Source: Vogesella sp. XCS3 (GTDB lineage Bacteria > Pseudomonadota > Gammaproteobacteria > Burkholderiales > Chromobacteriaceae). Taken from it: 64,000 nucleotides of DNA. The stretch is taken from NCBI RefSeq assembly GCF_020616155.1, contig NZ_CP085530.1:3124501-3188500 (forward strand). The letters are read 5' to 3'. Below the pieces are notes generated by a model. That model saw only the letters and a program-made list of their open reading frames with translations, did no database searches and was not told the DNA's origin. A program made the position numbers and the translations under genes. Positions 57,742 through 64,000 of the stretch are shown here, in pieces. Position 1 is the first letter of the stretch. Each line of letters begins with the position of its first letter.

Positions 57742-58683
57742 ATGAGAACAAATGAACTGCTGTCACTGCTGCCGGACCTAGCGGTGCTGGTGGACGTGGT
57801 AGAGGCAGGCTCGTTCAGCGCGGCGGCGCGGCTACAGGGCAGTACGCCGTCGGCGGTAAGCCGGCAGATGGCGCGGCTGGAAGCGGCGCTGGGCCTGACC
57901 CTGCTGGAGCGTAGTACGCGGCGCTTGCGGCTGACCAGCGGCGGGCAGGAAGTGGTACGCCACGCGCGCAGCATGCTGGACGCGGCGCGGGCGGCCTGCG
58001 ATGGCGCGGCGCGGCACGCGAGTACCGTGGCAGGGCGGGTGAGGTTGGCCGCACCCAAGGCGGCCTTGCGCCAGATCATTCATCCACAGCTACCGTTGCT
58101 TTTGCAGACTTATCCACAGCTGGCGCTGGAGTTACAGGTGAATGACCAGCCTGGCGACCTGATTGCCGACGGCGTAGACATTGCGCTGCGGTTGGGCGAC
58201 CCGCCTGCCGGCTACGTGGCGCGGCCGTTCATGGTGGTACGTACCAAGCTGTACGCGGCGCCGGCCTATCTGGCCGAACACGGTACGCCACAGCACCCGT
58301 CTGAGCTGGTGCGCCACAGCTGCCTGCACCTGGCCGAGCAGGCCGGCGACGACGAATGGTGCGCGGTGCGCGATAACGAGCGCGTGGTGGTAAACGTACG
58401 TGGCCGCTACGCCAGCAACCACAGCGAGATGCGGCGCGAGGCCGCCGAGTGGGGCATGGGCATCGCCAGCCTGCCCGACTTTACCGCGCGCCAGGCGTTG
58501 GACGATGGCCGGCTGCTGGCCGTGCTGCCGCAGTGGCAGCTGCTGGGCCGCTACCAGGGCACCAGCTGGCTGGTCTACCACGCTGACCGCTATCGCTCGG
58601 CGCGCGTGCGCGCCGTGGTGGATTTCCTGCTGGGCGTGGCCACGCAGCAGGGCTACGGCGCGGCCAGTTTGCCGGCGGGCTGA
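57742..58683 (+). CDS. LysR-family transcriptional regulator
   Basis: This is a 313-aa LysR regulator with an N-terminal winged helix (FSAAARLQGSTPSAVSRQMARLEAALGLTLLERSTRRLRLTSGG) and a PBP-like effector domain. It belongs to the large CrgA/DsdC-like group; the effector is unknown. The ATG at 57742 follows AAAGGA. It is divergently paired with the EamA exporter, a common exporter-regulator module. A motif copy is at 58045. Confidence 0.88.
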   Translation: MRTNELLSLLPDLAVLVDVVEAGSFSAAARLQGSTPSAVSRQMARLEAALGLTLLERSTRRLRLTSGGQEVVRHARSMLDAARAACDGAARHASTVAGRVRLAAPKAALRQIIHPQLPLLLQTYPQLALELQVNDQPGDLIADGVDIALRLGDPPAGYVARPFMVVRTKLYAAPAYLAEHGTPQHPSELVRHSCLHLAEQAGDDEWCAVRDNERVVVNVRGRYASNHSEMRREAAEWGMGIASLPDFTARQALDDGRLLAVLPQWQLLGRYQGTSWLVYHADRYRSARVRAVVDFLLGVATQQGYGAASLPAG

Positions 58684-58703
58684 CCGCGGCACCACAAAGC
58701 AAA

Positions 58704-58725
58704 ACACCCCGCCAAGGCGGGGTGT
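58704..58725 (-). terminator. Terminator of fpr
   Basis: The 10-bp stem ACACCCCGCC/GGCGGGGTGT with an AA loop is followed on the minus strand by TTTTGCTTTG. A motif copy at 58732-58740 sits between it and the fpr stop. Confidence 0.85.
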
Positions 58726-58749
58726 GCAGGGTTGGCCGCAGGCCGGCGC

Positions 58750-59529
58750 TTACTTCTCGACGAAAGCGCGCTCGATCGCGAAGTGGCCTGGCTCGCCCAT
58801 GCGTGGCGACTCTTTGAAACCCAGGTCTTCCAGAATATGGCAGGTGTCTTCCAGCATGGCCGGGCTGCCGCACAGCAGGGCGCGGTCGGTTTCCGGGTTC
58901 AGCTGCGGGATGCCCAGCTGCTTGGCCAGCTCGCCGCTCTTGATCAGGTCGGTCAGGCGGCCCTGGTTACGGAACGGCTCGCGGGTCACGGTAGGGTAGT
59001 ACACCAGCTTGTCGCTGATCATCTCGCCCAGGAACTCGTGCTCGGTCAGCTCTTTGGTGATGTAGTCGTGGTAGCCCAGCTCGTTCACCCAGCGTACGCC
59101 GTGGATCAGGAAGATCTTGTCGTACAGGTCGTACACTTCCGGGTCCTTGATGATGGACATGAACGGGGCCAGGCCGGTACCGGTTGCCAGCAGGAACAGG
59201 TGCTTGGCGTTAGGCAGCAGGTTGTCCTGTACCAGGGTGCCGGTCGGTTTGCCGGAGATCACTACCTTGTCGCCAGGCTGCAGGTGTTGCAGGCGCGAAG
59301 TCAGCGGGCCGTTTTGCACTTTGATGGAGTAGAACTCCAGGTGCTCTTCCCAGTTGGCGCTGGCCACGGAGTAGGCGCGGATCAGCGGTTTGCCGTTCAC
59401 TTCCAGACCGATCATCACGAACTGGCCGTTGATGAAACGCAGACCCGGGTCGCGGGTGCAGGTGAAGCTGAACAGGGTGTCGTTCCAGTGATGGACGGAC
59501 AGGACGGTTTCGGTCGAAAGAGTAGCCAT
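58750..59529 (-). CDS. fpr: Ferredoxin--NADP reductase
   Basis: This is a 259-aa bacterial FPR-type flavoenzyme that exchanges electrons between NADPH and ferredoxin or flavodoxin. The FAD motif is RAYSVAS, the NADP domain has LATGTGLAPFMSI, and the C terminus ends GHFAIERAFVEK as in subclass II FPRs. The ATG at 59529 (MATLSTETVLSV) gives the normal length; an upstream start at 59589 is unlikely. A perfect FNR-type box lies about 100 bases upstream. Confidence 0.93.
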   Translation of the reverse strand: MATLSTETVLSVHHWNDTLFSFTCTRDPGLRFINGQFVMIGLEVNGKPLIRAYSVASANWEEHLEFYSIKVQNGPLTSRLQHLQPGDKVVISGKPTGTLVQDNLLPNAKHLFLLATGTGLAPFMSIIKDPEVYDLYDKIFLIHGVRWVNELGYHDYITKELTEHEFLGEMISDKLVYYPTVTREPFRNQGRLTDLIKSGELAKQLGIPQLNPETDRALLCGSPAMLEDTCHILEDLGFKESPRMGEPGHFAIERAFVEK

Positions 59530-59630
59530 GTGGATTGTCTTTGAATACAGGCAAAAATCATCAAGCGCGTATTCTACCGCAGCTTGCAAATAACTGCTTG
59601 GACGGAAAGGTTCTGTCTTTATTGCGTTTT

Positions 59631-59644
59631 TTGATGTTGATCAA
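59631..59644. promoter_or_regulatory. FNR/ANR box between fpr and the dehydrogenase gene
   Basis: TTGAT-GTTG-ATCAA is an exact match to TTGAT-N4-ATCAA. A TATAAT follows at 59649-59654 on the plus strand, so the site would overlap that promoter between -35 and -10, a position typical of repression. For the minus-strand fpr it lies further upstream. Confidence 0.65.
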
Positions 59645-59648
59645 TTTA

Positions 59649-59654
59649 TATAAT
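59649..59654 (+). promoter_or_regulatory. Candidate -10 (TATAAT) of the ICDH/IPMDH-family gene
   Basis: A perfect TATAAT lies five bases after the FNR-type box and about 119 bases before the downstream ATG. No good -35 is seen apart from the box itself. Confidence 0.45.
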
Positions 59655-59772
59655 GATATAAGTTCTCGATAAGCTTGCTGCAGCAAGCTGTCAGGGTGTC
59701 AGACAGCCTGTAGTTGCACACCTACACGCGGCGCGCTATGTTGCCCTGCAACAACAACAGGGAGAAAGTGCG

Positions 59773-60762
59773 ATGAAACTGTGCGTGATTGCCGGTGACG
59801 GCATAGGGCAAGAGGTGGTGCCGCAGGCGGTACGCGTGCTGCAAAGCCTGCTGCCGGCACTGCAAACAGTCACCGCCGACGCCGGCTGGGCCACTTTCCA
59901 GCAACAGGGCACCGCGCTGCCGGATGCCACGCTGGCCGCCGCGCGCGATTGCGGCGCGGTGCTGTTTGGCGCGGTGAGCTCGCCGGCGCGGGCGGTGGCA
60001 GGCTACCGCTCGCCCATTGTGCAGCTGCGCCGCCAGCTGGGCTGCTACGCCAACCTGCGGCCAACCCTCAGCCTGCCCGGCTGCGGCTTGCCGGGGCTGG
60101 ATGTGCTCATCGTGCGCGAGAATACCGAAGACCTGTACGTGGGCGAGGAGCACAGCGATGGCGACACCGCCACCGCCATCAAGCGCATCACCCGCACCGC
60201 GTCGCTGCGTGTGGCCGAGAGCGCGTTTGCGCTGGCGGCAGCCGGCGGGTGCCACCGCGTCACCATCGTGCACAAGGCCAATATCCTGCCGCTGACCGAC
60301 GGCCTGTTTCGCGACTGCGCGCGCGAGGTGGCCACGCGCTACCCGCAGCTACAGGTGGACGAAATGCTGGTGGATACTGCCGCCTTGAAGCTGGCGCAGG
60401 CACCGCAGGCCTTCGACGTGTTGCTGGCACCCAATCTGTACGGCGATATTTTGTCCGACCTGGCGGCGGCTTTTGGCGGCGGCCTGGGCGTGGCGGCGTC
60501 GCTCAACCTGGGGCAGGGCGTGGCTATTGCCGAGCCGGTGCACGGCAGTGCGCCGGATATTGCCGGGCAGGGCGTGGCCAACCCGGTAGCCAGCCTGCTG
60601 TCGCTGGCCATGCTGCTGCGCCATCACTGGCATCTGCCCGCGCCAGCCATGCAGCTGGAGCAAGCGGTGCAGCGCGTACTGGCCAGCGGCACAAGCACGC
60701 CGGACCTGGGCGGCAGTGCCAGCACGGCAGCGTTCTGCGATGCGGTGATGGCTGCCTTGTAG
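59773..60762 (+). CDS. Isocitrate/isopropylmalate dehydrogenase family enzyme
   Basis: This 329-aa beta-decarboxylating dehydrogenase has GDGIGQEV at the N terminus, the substrate loop RENTEDLYVGEEH (about 115-127) and the metal region APNLYGDILSDLAAAFGGGLG. The RENTEDLY loop is of the isocitrate/homoisocitrate type rather than the REL(T)GGIYFG of LeuB, so NAD-dependent isocitrate or homoisocitrate dehydrogenase is more likely. It is monocistronic with a terminator after it. GGGAG precedes the ATG. A motif copy is at 60056. Confidence 0.8.
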   Translation: MKLCVIAGDGIGQEVVPQAVRVLQSLLPALQTVTADAGWATFQQQGTALPDATLAAARDCGAVLFGAVSSPARAVAGYRSPIVQLRRQLGCYANLRPTLSLPGCGLPGLDVLIVRENTEDLYVGEEHSDGDTATAIKRITRTASLRVAESAFALAAAGGCHRVTIVHKANILPLTDGLFRDCAREVATRYPQLQVDEMLVDTAALKLAQAPQAFDVLLAPNLYGDILSDLAAAFGGGLGVAASLNLGQGVAIAEPVHGSAPDIAGQGVANPVASLLSLAMLLRHHWHLPAPAMQLEQAVQRVLASGTSTPDLGGSASTAAFCDAVMAAL

Positions 60763-60768
60763 CCGCCC

Positions 60769-60791
60769 CTGCGGCAAGGTGTCGCATTCCG
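60769..60791 (+). repeat. 23-base repeat, copy 2
   Basis: CTGCGGCAA followed by GGTGTCGCATTCCG, matching the copy at 44787-44809 at 21 of 23 positions. It lies in the non-coding gap after the dehydrogenase gene. Confidence 0.5.
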
Positions 60792-60860
60792 CTGGCGCTG
60801 GCCATGCATTACATTGTGTCTGGCAGGGGGGCGCCCCTGCATGCGAATAGAACACTTGAT

Positions 60861-60894
60861 GCCGCCCTACTCCAAGAGGGCGGCTTTCTTTTTT
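60861..60894 (+). terminator. Terminator after the dehydrogenase gene
   Basis: GCCGCCCT/AGGGCGGC (8 bp) with an eight-base loop is followed by TTTCTTTTTT. Confidence 0.88.
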
Positions 60895-60954
60895 GTGCGC
60901 GACAAAATGCCGCAGCCCTGCGCCGGCGGCCATGCCGGATGGTAAAGTGCCGCC

Positions 60955-62205
60955 ATGATGCCCACCGTGTTTCCGGCCCTGTTTGCGGCCAACCTCGAAC
61001 TGGTTCACCAGCGCCTGCTGCAGCTGCGCTGGGCCATGCTGCTGGCCGCCTTGCTGCTGATCGTACTGGGCCAGCTCGCTGGCCTGGTATTGCCGCTGGT
61101 GCTGCTGGGCCAGGCCTGGCTCACGCTCGCCTTGCTGAATCTGGCTACGCCATGGCTGGCGGCGCAGGGCTGGCAGGTGCGCAGCCTGATCAGCCTGGGC
61201 CTGCTGGCCGATATGGTCGTGCTCACCGAAATGCTGGCCTTTACCGGCGGTGCGGCCAACCCGCTGGCCTCGCTTTACCTGCCGCCGGTCTTGTTTGGCG
61301 CCTTGCTGTTGCCTCCGGCGCGCGCCTGGGCGCTGGCCATCATCAGCCTGATGGCTTATGGCCTGCTGTTTGTCTGGCACTTGCCGTGGCCGCTGGCAGG
61401 CAGCGATGCCGCCTACGCTTTCCAGCTGCACCTGGTGGGGATGTGGATCACCTTTGCCGTGTCGGTCACGCTGCTGACCGGCTTTGTGTCCTACCTGGCC
61501 TGGCAGCTATCGCAGCGCGAGGCGGCGCTGGCCGCCGCGCGCGAGGCACAGCTGCGCGACGAACAGCTGGTGGCGCTAGGGGTGCAGGCCGCCGGGGCGG
61601 CGCACACGCTGTCTACACCGCTCAATACGCTGACCCTGCTGTGCGACGACATGCTGGCCAGCTACACCACGCCGCCCGCGCTGATCGAAGACCTGCAGCT
61701 GATGCACAGCCAGCTGGCGGTATGCCGCGACGCGCTGGCCAGGCTGAAAGCCGGTGCAGAAAGCCGGCCGGCGCCGCAGCCCTTGTGCGAGGCGCTGGAC
61801 GAGCGCCTGCAGGGCTGGCATTCCAGCCGCCCGGACGTCAAGCTGTTGCGCCACGGCCTGCTGCAAGGCGGGCCGATGGTGGCGTTCGACCCGCGCTTCT
61901 GGCCGGCGTTTTTCAACCTGCTGAATAACGCTGCCGAGGCGGGCGGCGGCGAGGTGGAGCTGACGGTGGCCAGCGACGAGCGCTGGCTGACGCTGCAAAT
62001 ACACAACCGCCGCGGCAGCCTGAGCGACGCCCAGCTGGCGCGTGCCGGCCTGGCGCCGCTGGACAGCAACAAGCCCGCCGGCCTGGGCCTGGGGGTCATG
62101 CTGTCGCACGTCACGCTGTCGCACCTGGGCGGCGAACTGAACCTGGATAACGACCCGCAGGGCGGTGTACGCGCCACCTTGCGCCTGCCACTGGATACAC
62201 CATGA
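60955..62205 (+). CDS. regB: RegB/PrrB-type redox sensor histidine kinase
   Basis: This 416-aa membrane kinase has six TM helices (to about residue 185), with the quinone-binding-type heptapeptide G-G-A-A-N-P-L between them (RegB has GGxxNPF). The DHp domain has the phospho-acceptor H217 in AGAAHTLSTPLNTL and the redox-type Cys C257 (VCRDAL), comparable to Rhodobacter RegB C265. The ATPase domain has FFNLLNNAAEA and GLGLGVMLSH. It senses the respiratory redox state. It overlaps regA by four bases. Motif copies at 60984 and 61251 fall in the N-terminal part. Confidence 0.9.
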   Translation: MMPTVFPALFAANLELVHQRLLQLRWAMLLAALLLIVLGQLAGLVLPLVLLGQAWLTLALLNLATPWLAAQGWQVRSLISLGLLADMVVLTEMLAFTGGAANPLASLYLPPVLFGALLLPPARAWALAIISLMAYGLLFVWHLPWPLAGSDAAYAFQLHLVGMWITFAVSVTLLTGFVSYLAWQLSQREAALAAAREAQLRDEQLVALGVQAAGAAHTLSTPLNTLTLLCDDMLASYTTPPALIEDLQLMHSQLAVCRDALARLKAGAESRPAPQPLCEALDERLQGWHSSRPDVKLLRHGLLQGGPMVAFDPRFWPAFFNLLNNAAEAGGGEVELTVASDERWLTLQIHNRRGSLSDAQLARAGLAPLDSNKPAGLGLGVMLSHVTLSHLGGELNLDNDPQGGVRATLRLPLDTP

Positions 62206-62729
62206 ACGACTTGCTGATTATTGATGACGACGTGGCGTTTGCCGGCGTACTGGCGCGCAGCCTGGCGCGGCGCGGCTATACGGTGCGCCATGCGGCCAAC
62301 CCTGATGCGGCGCTGGCCGAAGTGGCGGCGGCAGCGCCGCCGCAGATCATTCTGGACCTGAACCTGGCCGGCGAAAGCGGCCTGCGCCTGCTGCCCCAGC
62401 TGCTGGAGAAAGCACCCGATGCGCGCGTACTGGTGCTGACCGGCTACGCCAGCATTGCCACCGCGGTAGAGGCGGTGAAGCTGGGGGCGGTGAATTATCT
62501 GTCCAAGCCGGCTGGCGTGGATGACATCCTGGGCGCACTGGGCCAGGTGGCGGCCAACCCCGAGCAGGACGTTACCGCGCAGCCCATGTCGCTCAAGCGC
62601 GTGAGCTGGGAGCATCTGCAGCGCGTGCTGGCCGAGCACGACGGCAATGTATCGGCCACCGCCCGCGCCCTCAATATGCACCGCCGCACGCTGCAGCGCA
62701 TGCTGGCCAAGCGGCCGGTCAAAAACTGA
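62202..62729 (+). CDS. regA: RegA/PrrA-type response regulator
   Basis: This 175-aa regulator has a receiver domain with acidic pocket DDD at 8-10, phospho-acceptor D52 (ILDLNL), T79/K-type switch residues, and a short Fis-type helix-turn-helix (GNVSATARALNMHRRTLQRMLAKRP) typical of RegA/ActR. It is coupled to regB by ATGA. It likely controls respiratory genes in response to redox, possibly including oxidases; no target site is identified here. A motif copy lies at 62291. Confidence 0.93.
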   Translation: MNDLLIIDDDVAFAGVLARSLARRGYTVRHAANPDAALAEVAAAAPPQIILDLNLAGESGLRLLPQLLEKAPDARVLVLTGYASIATAVEAVKLGAVNYLSKPAGVDDILGALGQVAANPEQDVTAQPMSLKRVSWEHLQRVLAEHDGNVSATARALNMHRRTLQRMLAKRPVKN

Positions 62730-62904
62730 GCTCGCAGGCGCCGTGAGCGCAGGCCACCGCCGGGCGGCTGCCGGGGCGGCTTGCCAAATGGCTGCCTGGC
62801 ACCAGCAGTGTACGGCGTTCGCATAAAGGCTTTGGCGTGCTGGCCCTGCGGCACAAATACACCACTTCGCAGCGGAACTTATTGCCAAGTCCCTGATAAA
62901 ACCA

Positions 62905-62933
62905 TGGACAATCTAGAGCAATTGCGTTAAATT
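62905..62933 (+). promoter_or_regulatory. Promoter of a predicted small RNA
   Basis: TGGACA (62905-62910), a 17-base spacer and TAAATT (62928-62933) give a sigma-70-type promoter (5/6 and 4/6 matches) in the gene-free stretch 62730-63112. Transcription would start near 62940. Confidence 0.45.
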
Positions 62934-62939
62934 GTGCAC

Positions 62940-63060
62940 CGCACTCAAGCCGAAAGGTTTTTGTGGTGTTAGCCCCTCGAAGCATCGTGTCGGCCCCTCG
63001 CCGGCGAGATGTTTCTTCCTCGTGTTGGCCCCTGTGGAGGACCCTCAGGGGATTTTTTTT
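62940..63060 (+). ncRNA. Predicted small RNA with three C-rich repeat units
   Basis: The stretch between a sigma-70-like promoter and a strong terminator is about 120 nt with no credible ORF or ribosome site. It contains three spaced units GTGTTAGCCCCTCG, GTGTCGGCCCCTCG and GTGTTGGCCCCTGT, each exposing CCCCT. The last lies in the terminator stem. A short CTCGCCGGCGAG palindrome follows the second. C-rich single-stranded repeats often pair with ribosome sites of target mRNAs. The boundaries are estimates, and no known RNA family is recognised. Confidence 0.45.
63029..63060 (+). terminator. Terminator of the predicted small RNA
   Basis: CCCCTG/CAGGGG (6 bp, loop of 11 bases) is followed by A and eight T residues. 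No protein gene ends nearby on this strand. Confidence 0.75.
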
Positions 63061-63112
63061 GCCCGTCGTTTTTGCGTTTACTCCCGCTATTCCCCTGCCC
63101 GCCCTGTAGAAC

Positions 63113-64000
63113 CTAGTTTTGCGACGGGCGCCCGCCCGCGGCTTCTGTATCCAGCTCGGTAATGGATGCCAGCACGTGCGGCTTCCCCCCCACAATCAGG
63201 GGCGAGAGACCTATCTTGCAAGGAAACAGGCTGCCATCACGCCGTCTGGCTTGCAGCACCTGGCTGTCTGCCATCTGGCGGCTCGCGGGGGCGTGCAGAT
63301 AGTGCTTCATCTTGTCCTGGTGCTGTTCGCGCTGGGTTTCCGATAGCAGGTAGCCAAAATGCTGCCCCAGCAGGGTGGCGCGCGGGTAGCCGAACAGGCT
63401 TTCCATGCGGCTGTTGACCAGCCGGATCAGCCCGGCGTCGTCTACCATCATCAGCCCGTCAGGGATGGCTTCCACTACCTGGCGCAGCAGGGCTTCGTTT
63501 TGCCGCAAGGCGTCTTCGCTGCGCAGGCGCGCGCTGATATCGATCGCCGATGGAATCAGGTGGGTAATACGGCCGTATTCGTCGCGCAGTGGCGCCAGCA
63601 TAAAGTCTATGGGTGTCAGCGCGTTGTTCGCCAGGCGTACCACCACGTCAAAGCGTGATACCTCGCCACAGGCTGCCCGCAGTACTGCGTGTTGTATCTG
63701 TGCCTGGATCTGGGGTGAATAATTCCACCAGGGGCAGTCCCAGAATTTCAGCCCGCGTACGTCTTCGATGCGTATGCCGGCGGCTTCTAGTGGCGCGCGG
63801 TTGGCACTTTGCAAGGTGCCGTCCGGTGCCAGTACACCGACAAAGGCAAACAGGTTGTCCAGCACGCGGCGCAGGTGGCCTTCGTTTTCGCGCTGGGCGC
63901 GTTCGGCTTCGTGGCGGGCGGTGACGTCTTCTACCATGGCCACAATGCCGCAGGGCTGGCCGTCTGGCATGGGTAGCGGGTGGTAGCTGGCTTCCCAGTG
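63113..64000 (-). CDS. Multi-PAS-domain protein, N terminus outside window
   Basis: The frame is open to the right edge and about 296 residues are visible. They include the end of one PAS/PAC unit (HWEASYHPLPMPDGQPCGIVAMVEDVT) and two full PAS units (starting near HLRRVLDNLFAFVGVLAPDG and LLRQVVEAIPDGLMMVDDAG), joined by short coiled linkers. The protein ends right after the last PAC (LASITELDTEAAGGRPSQN), with no kinase, GGDEF, EAL or MCP output domain. Any output must lie upstream of the visible part, which is unusual, or the protein is a PAS-only sensor. Confidence 0.8.
   Translation of the reverse strand, partial: HWEASYHPLPMPDGQPCGIVAMVEDVTARHEAERAQRENEGHLRRVLDNLFAFVGVLAPDGTLQSANRAPLEAAGIRIEDVRGLKFWDCPWWNYSPQIQAQIQHAVLRAACGEVSRFDVVVRLANNALTPIDFMLAPLRDEYGRITHLIPSAIDISARLRSEDALRQNEALLRQVVEAIPDGLMMVDDAGLIRLVNSRMESLFGYPRATLLGQHFGYLLSETQREQHQDKMKHYLHAPASRQMADSQVLQARRRDGSLFPCKIGLSPLIVGGKPHVLASITELDTEAAGGRPSQN

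Overview
This 64 kb window is high-GC chromosomal DNA, about 90% coding, that reads as a betaproteobacterium of the order Neisseriales, most like Chromobacteriaceae (Vogesella or Chromobacterium type). The placement is an inference from gene content: the rplU-rpmA-obgE cluster, a CydP/CydX-type cytochrome bd operon, RegB/RegA, beta-type CysB and DUF3025. I see no prophage, transposase, integron or CRISPR array. Everything looks like resident chromosome. The first and last genes run off the window edges.

Layout. 1-7.4 kb: alpha-2-macroglobulin and PBP1c, a periplasmic defence and peptidoglycan repair pair. 7.4-10.7 kb: Nudix, WrbA, YihY, DUF3025, a tiny membrane protein and tRNA-Arg(CCU). 10.7-13.9 kb: ispB divergent from rplU-rpmA-obgE. 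13.9-18.7 kb: a three-gene SMC/kite/kleisin operon of the MksFEB type without a JetD nuclease. 18.9-28.7 kb: LoiP-like protease, YbjN protein, MBL hydrolase, Na+/solute symporter, EamA exporter, hisC, CMD protein, tpx, a chemoreceptor and a gamma-carbonic anhydrase. 28.8-39.5 kb: prlC, a lipoprotein, a secreted esterase, a VOC protein, an RhtB exporter, xthA, a cold-shock protein, DUF1523, RNase T2 and a PlpD-type patatin autotransporter. 39.6-43.3 kb: a predicted lipid-remodelling pair (plcP-agt) with a Pho-box-like array, divergent from eptA. 43.3-49.7 kb: a sigma-54 activator divergent from cydP-cydA-cydB-nifX-cydX-ybgE plus an FAD oxidoreductase. 49.7-55.8 kb: a thioredoxin-fold protein, then sbp, a degenerate hydrolase, cysTWA and cysB for sulfate import. 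55.9-64 kb: EAL phosphodiesterase, EamA exporter with LysR regulator, fpr, an ICDH/IPMDH-family enzyme, regBA, a predicted small RNA and a multi-PAS protein.

The strongest unexplained signal spans the whole window. The 9-mer TTGGCCGCA (extended consensus AGGTTGGCCGCA or AGGGTTGGCCGCA) occurs about 49 times on both strands, roughly one per 1.3 kb. About one is expected from base composition, assuming about 64% GC. Two tail-to-tail pairs form intergenic hairpins, one placed as a terminator after prlC. Copies inside genes replace preferred codons. This matches the behaviour of a DNA uptake sequence, but the word is unlike the Neisseria DUS or Pasteurellaceae USS words I know.

A second coherent system is a sigma-54 circuit for cytochrome bd. 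A -24/-12 promoter lies upstream of cydP, phased TGACA half-sites lie 70-100 bp further upstream, and the divergent gene encodes a PAS-AAA+-Fis activator with a cysteine cluster in its sensor.
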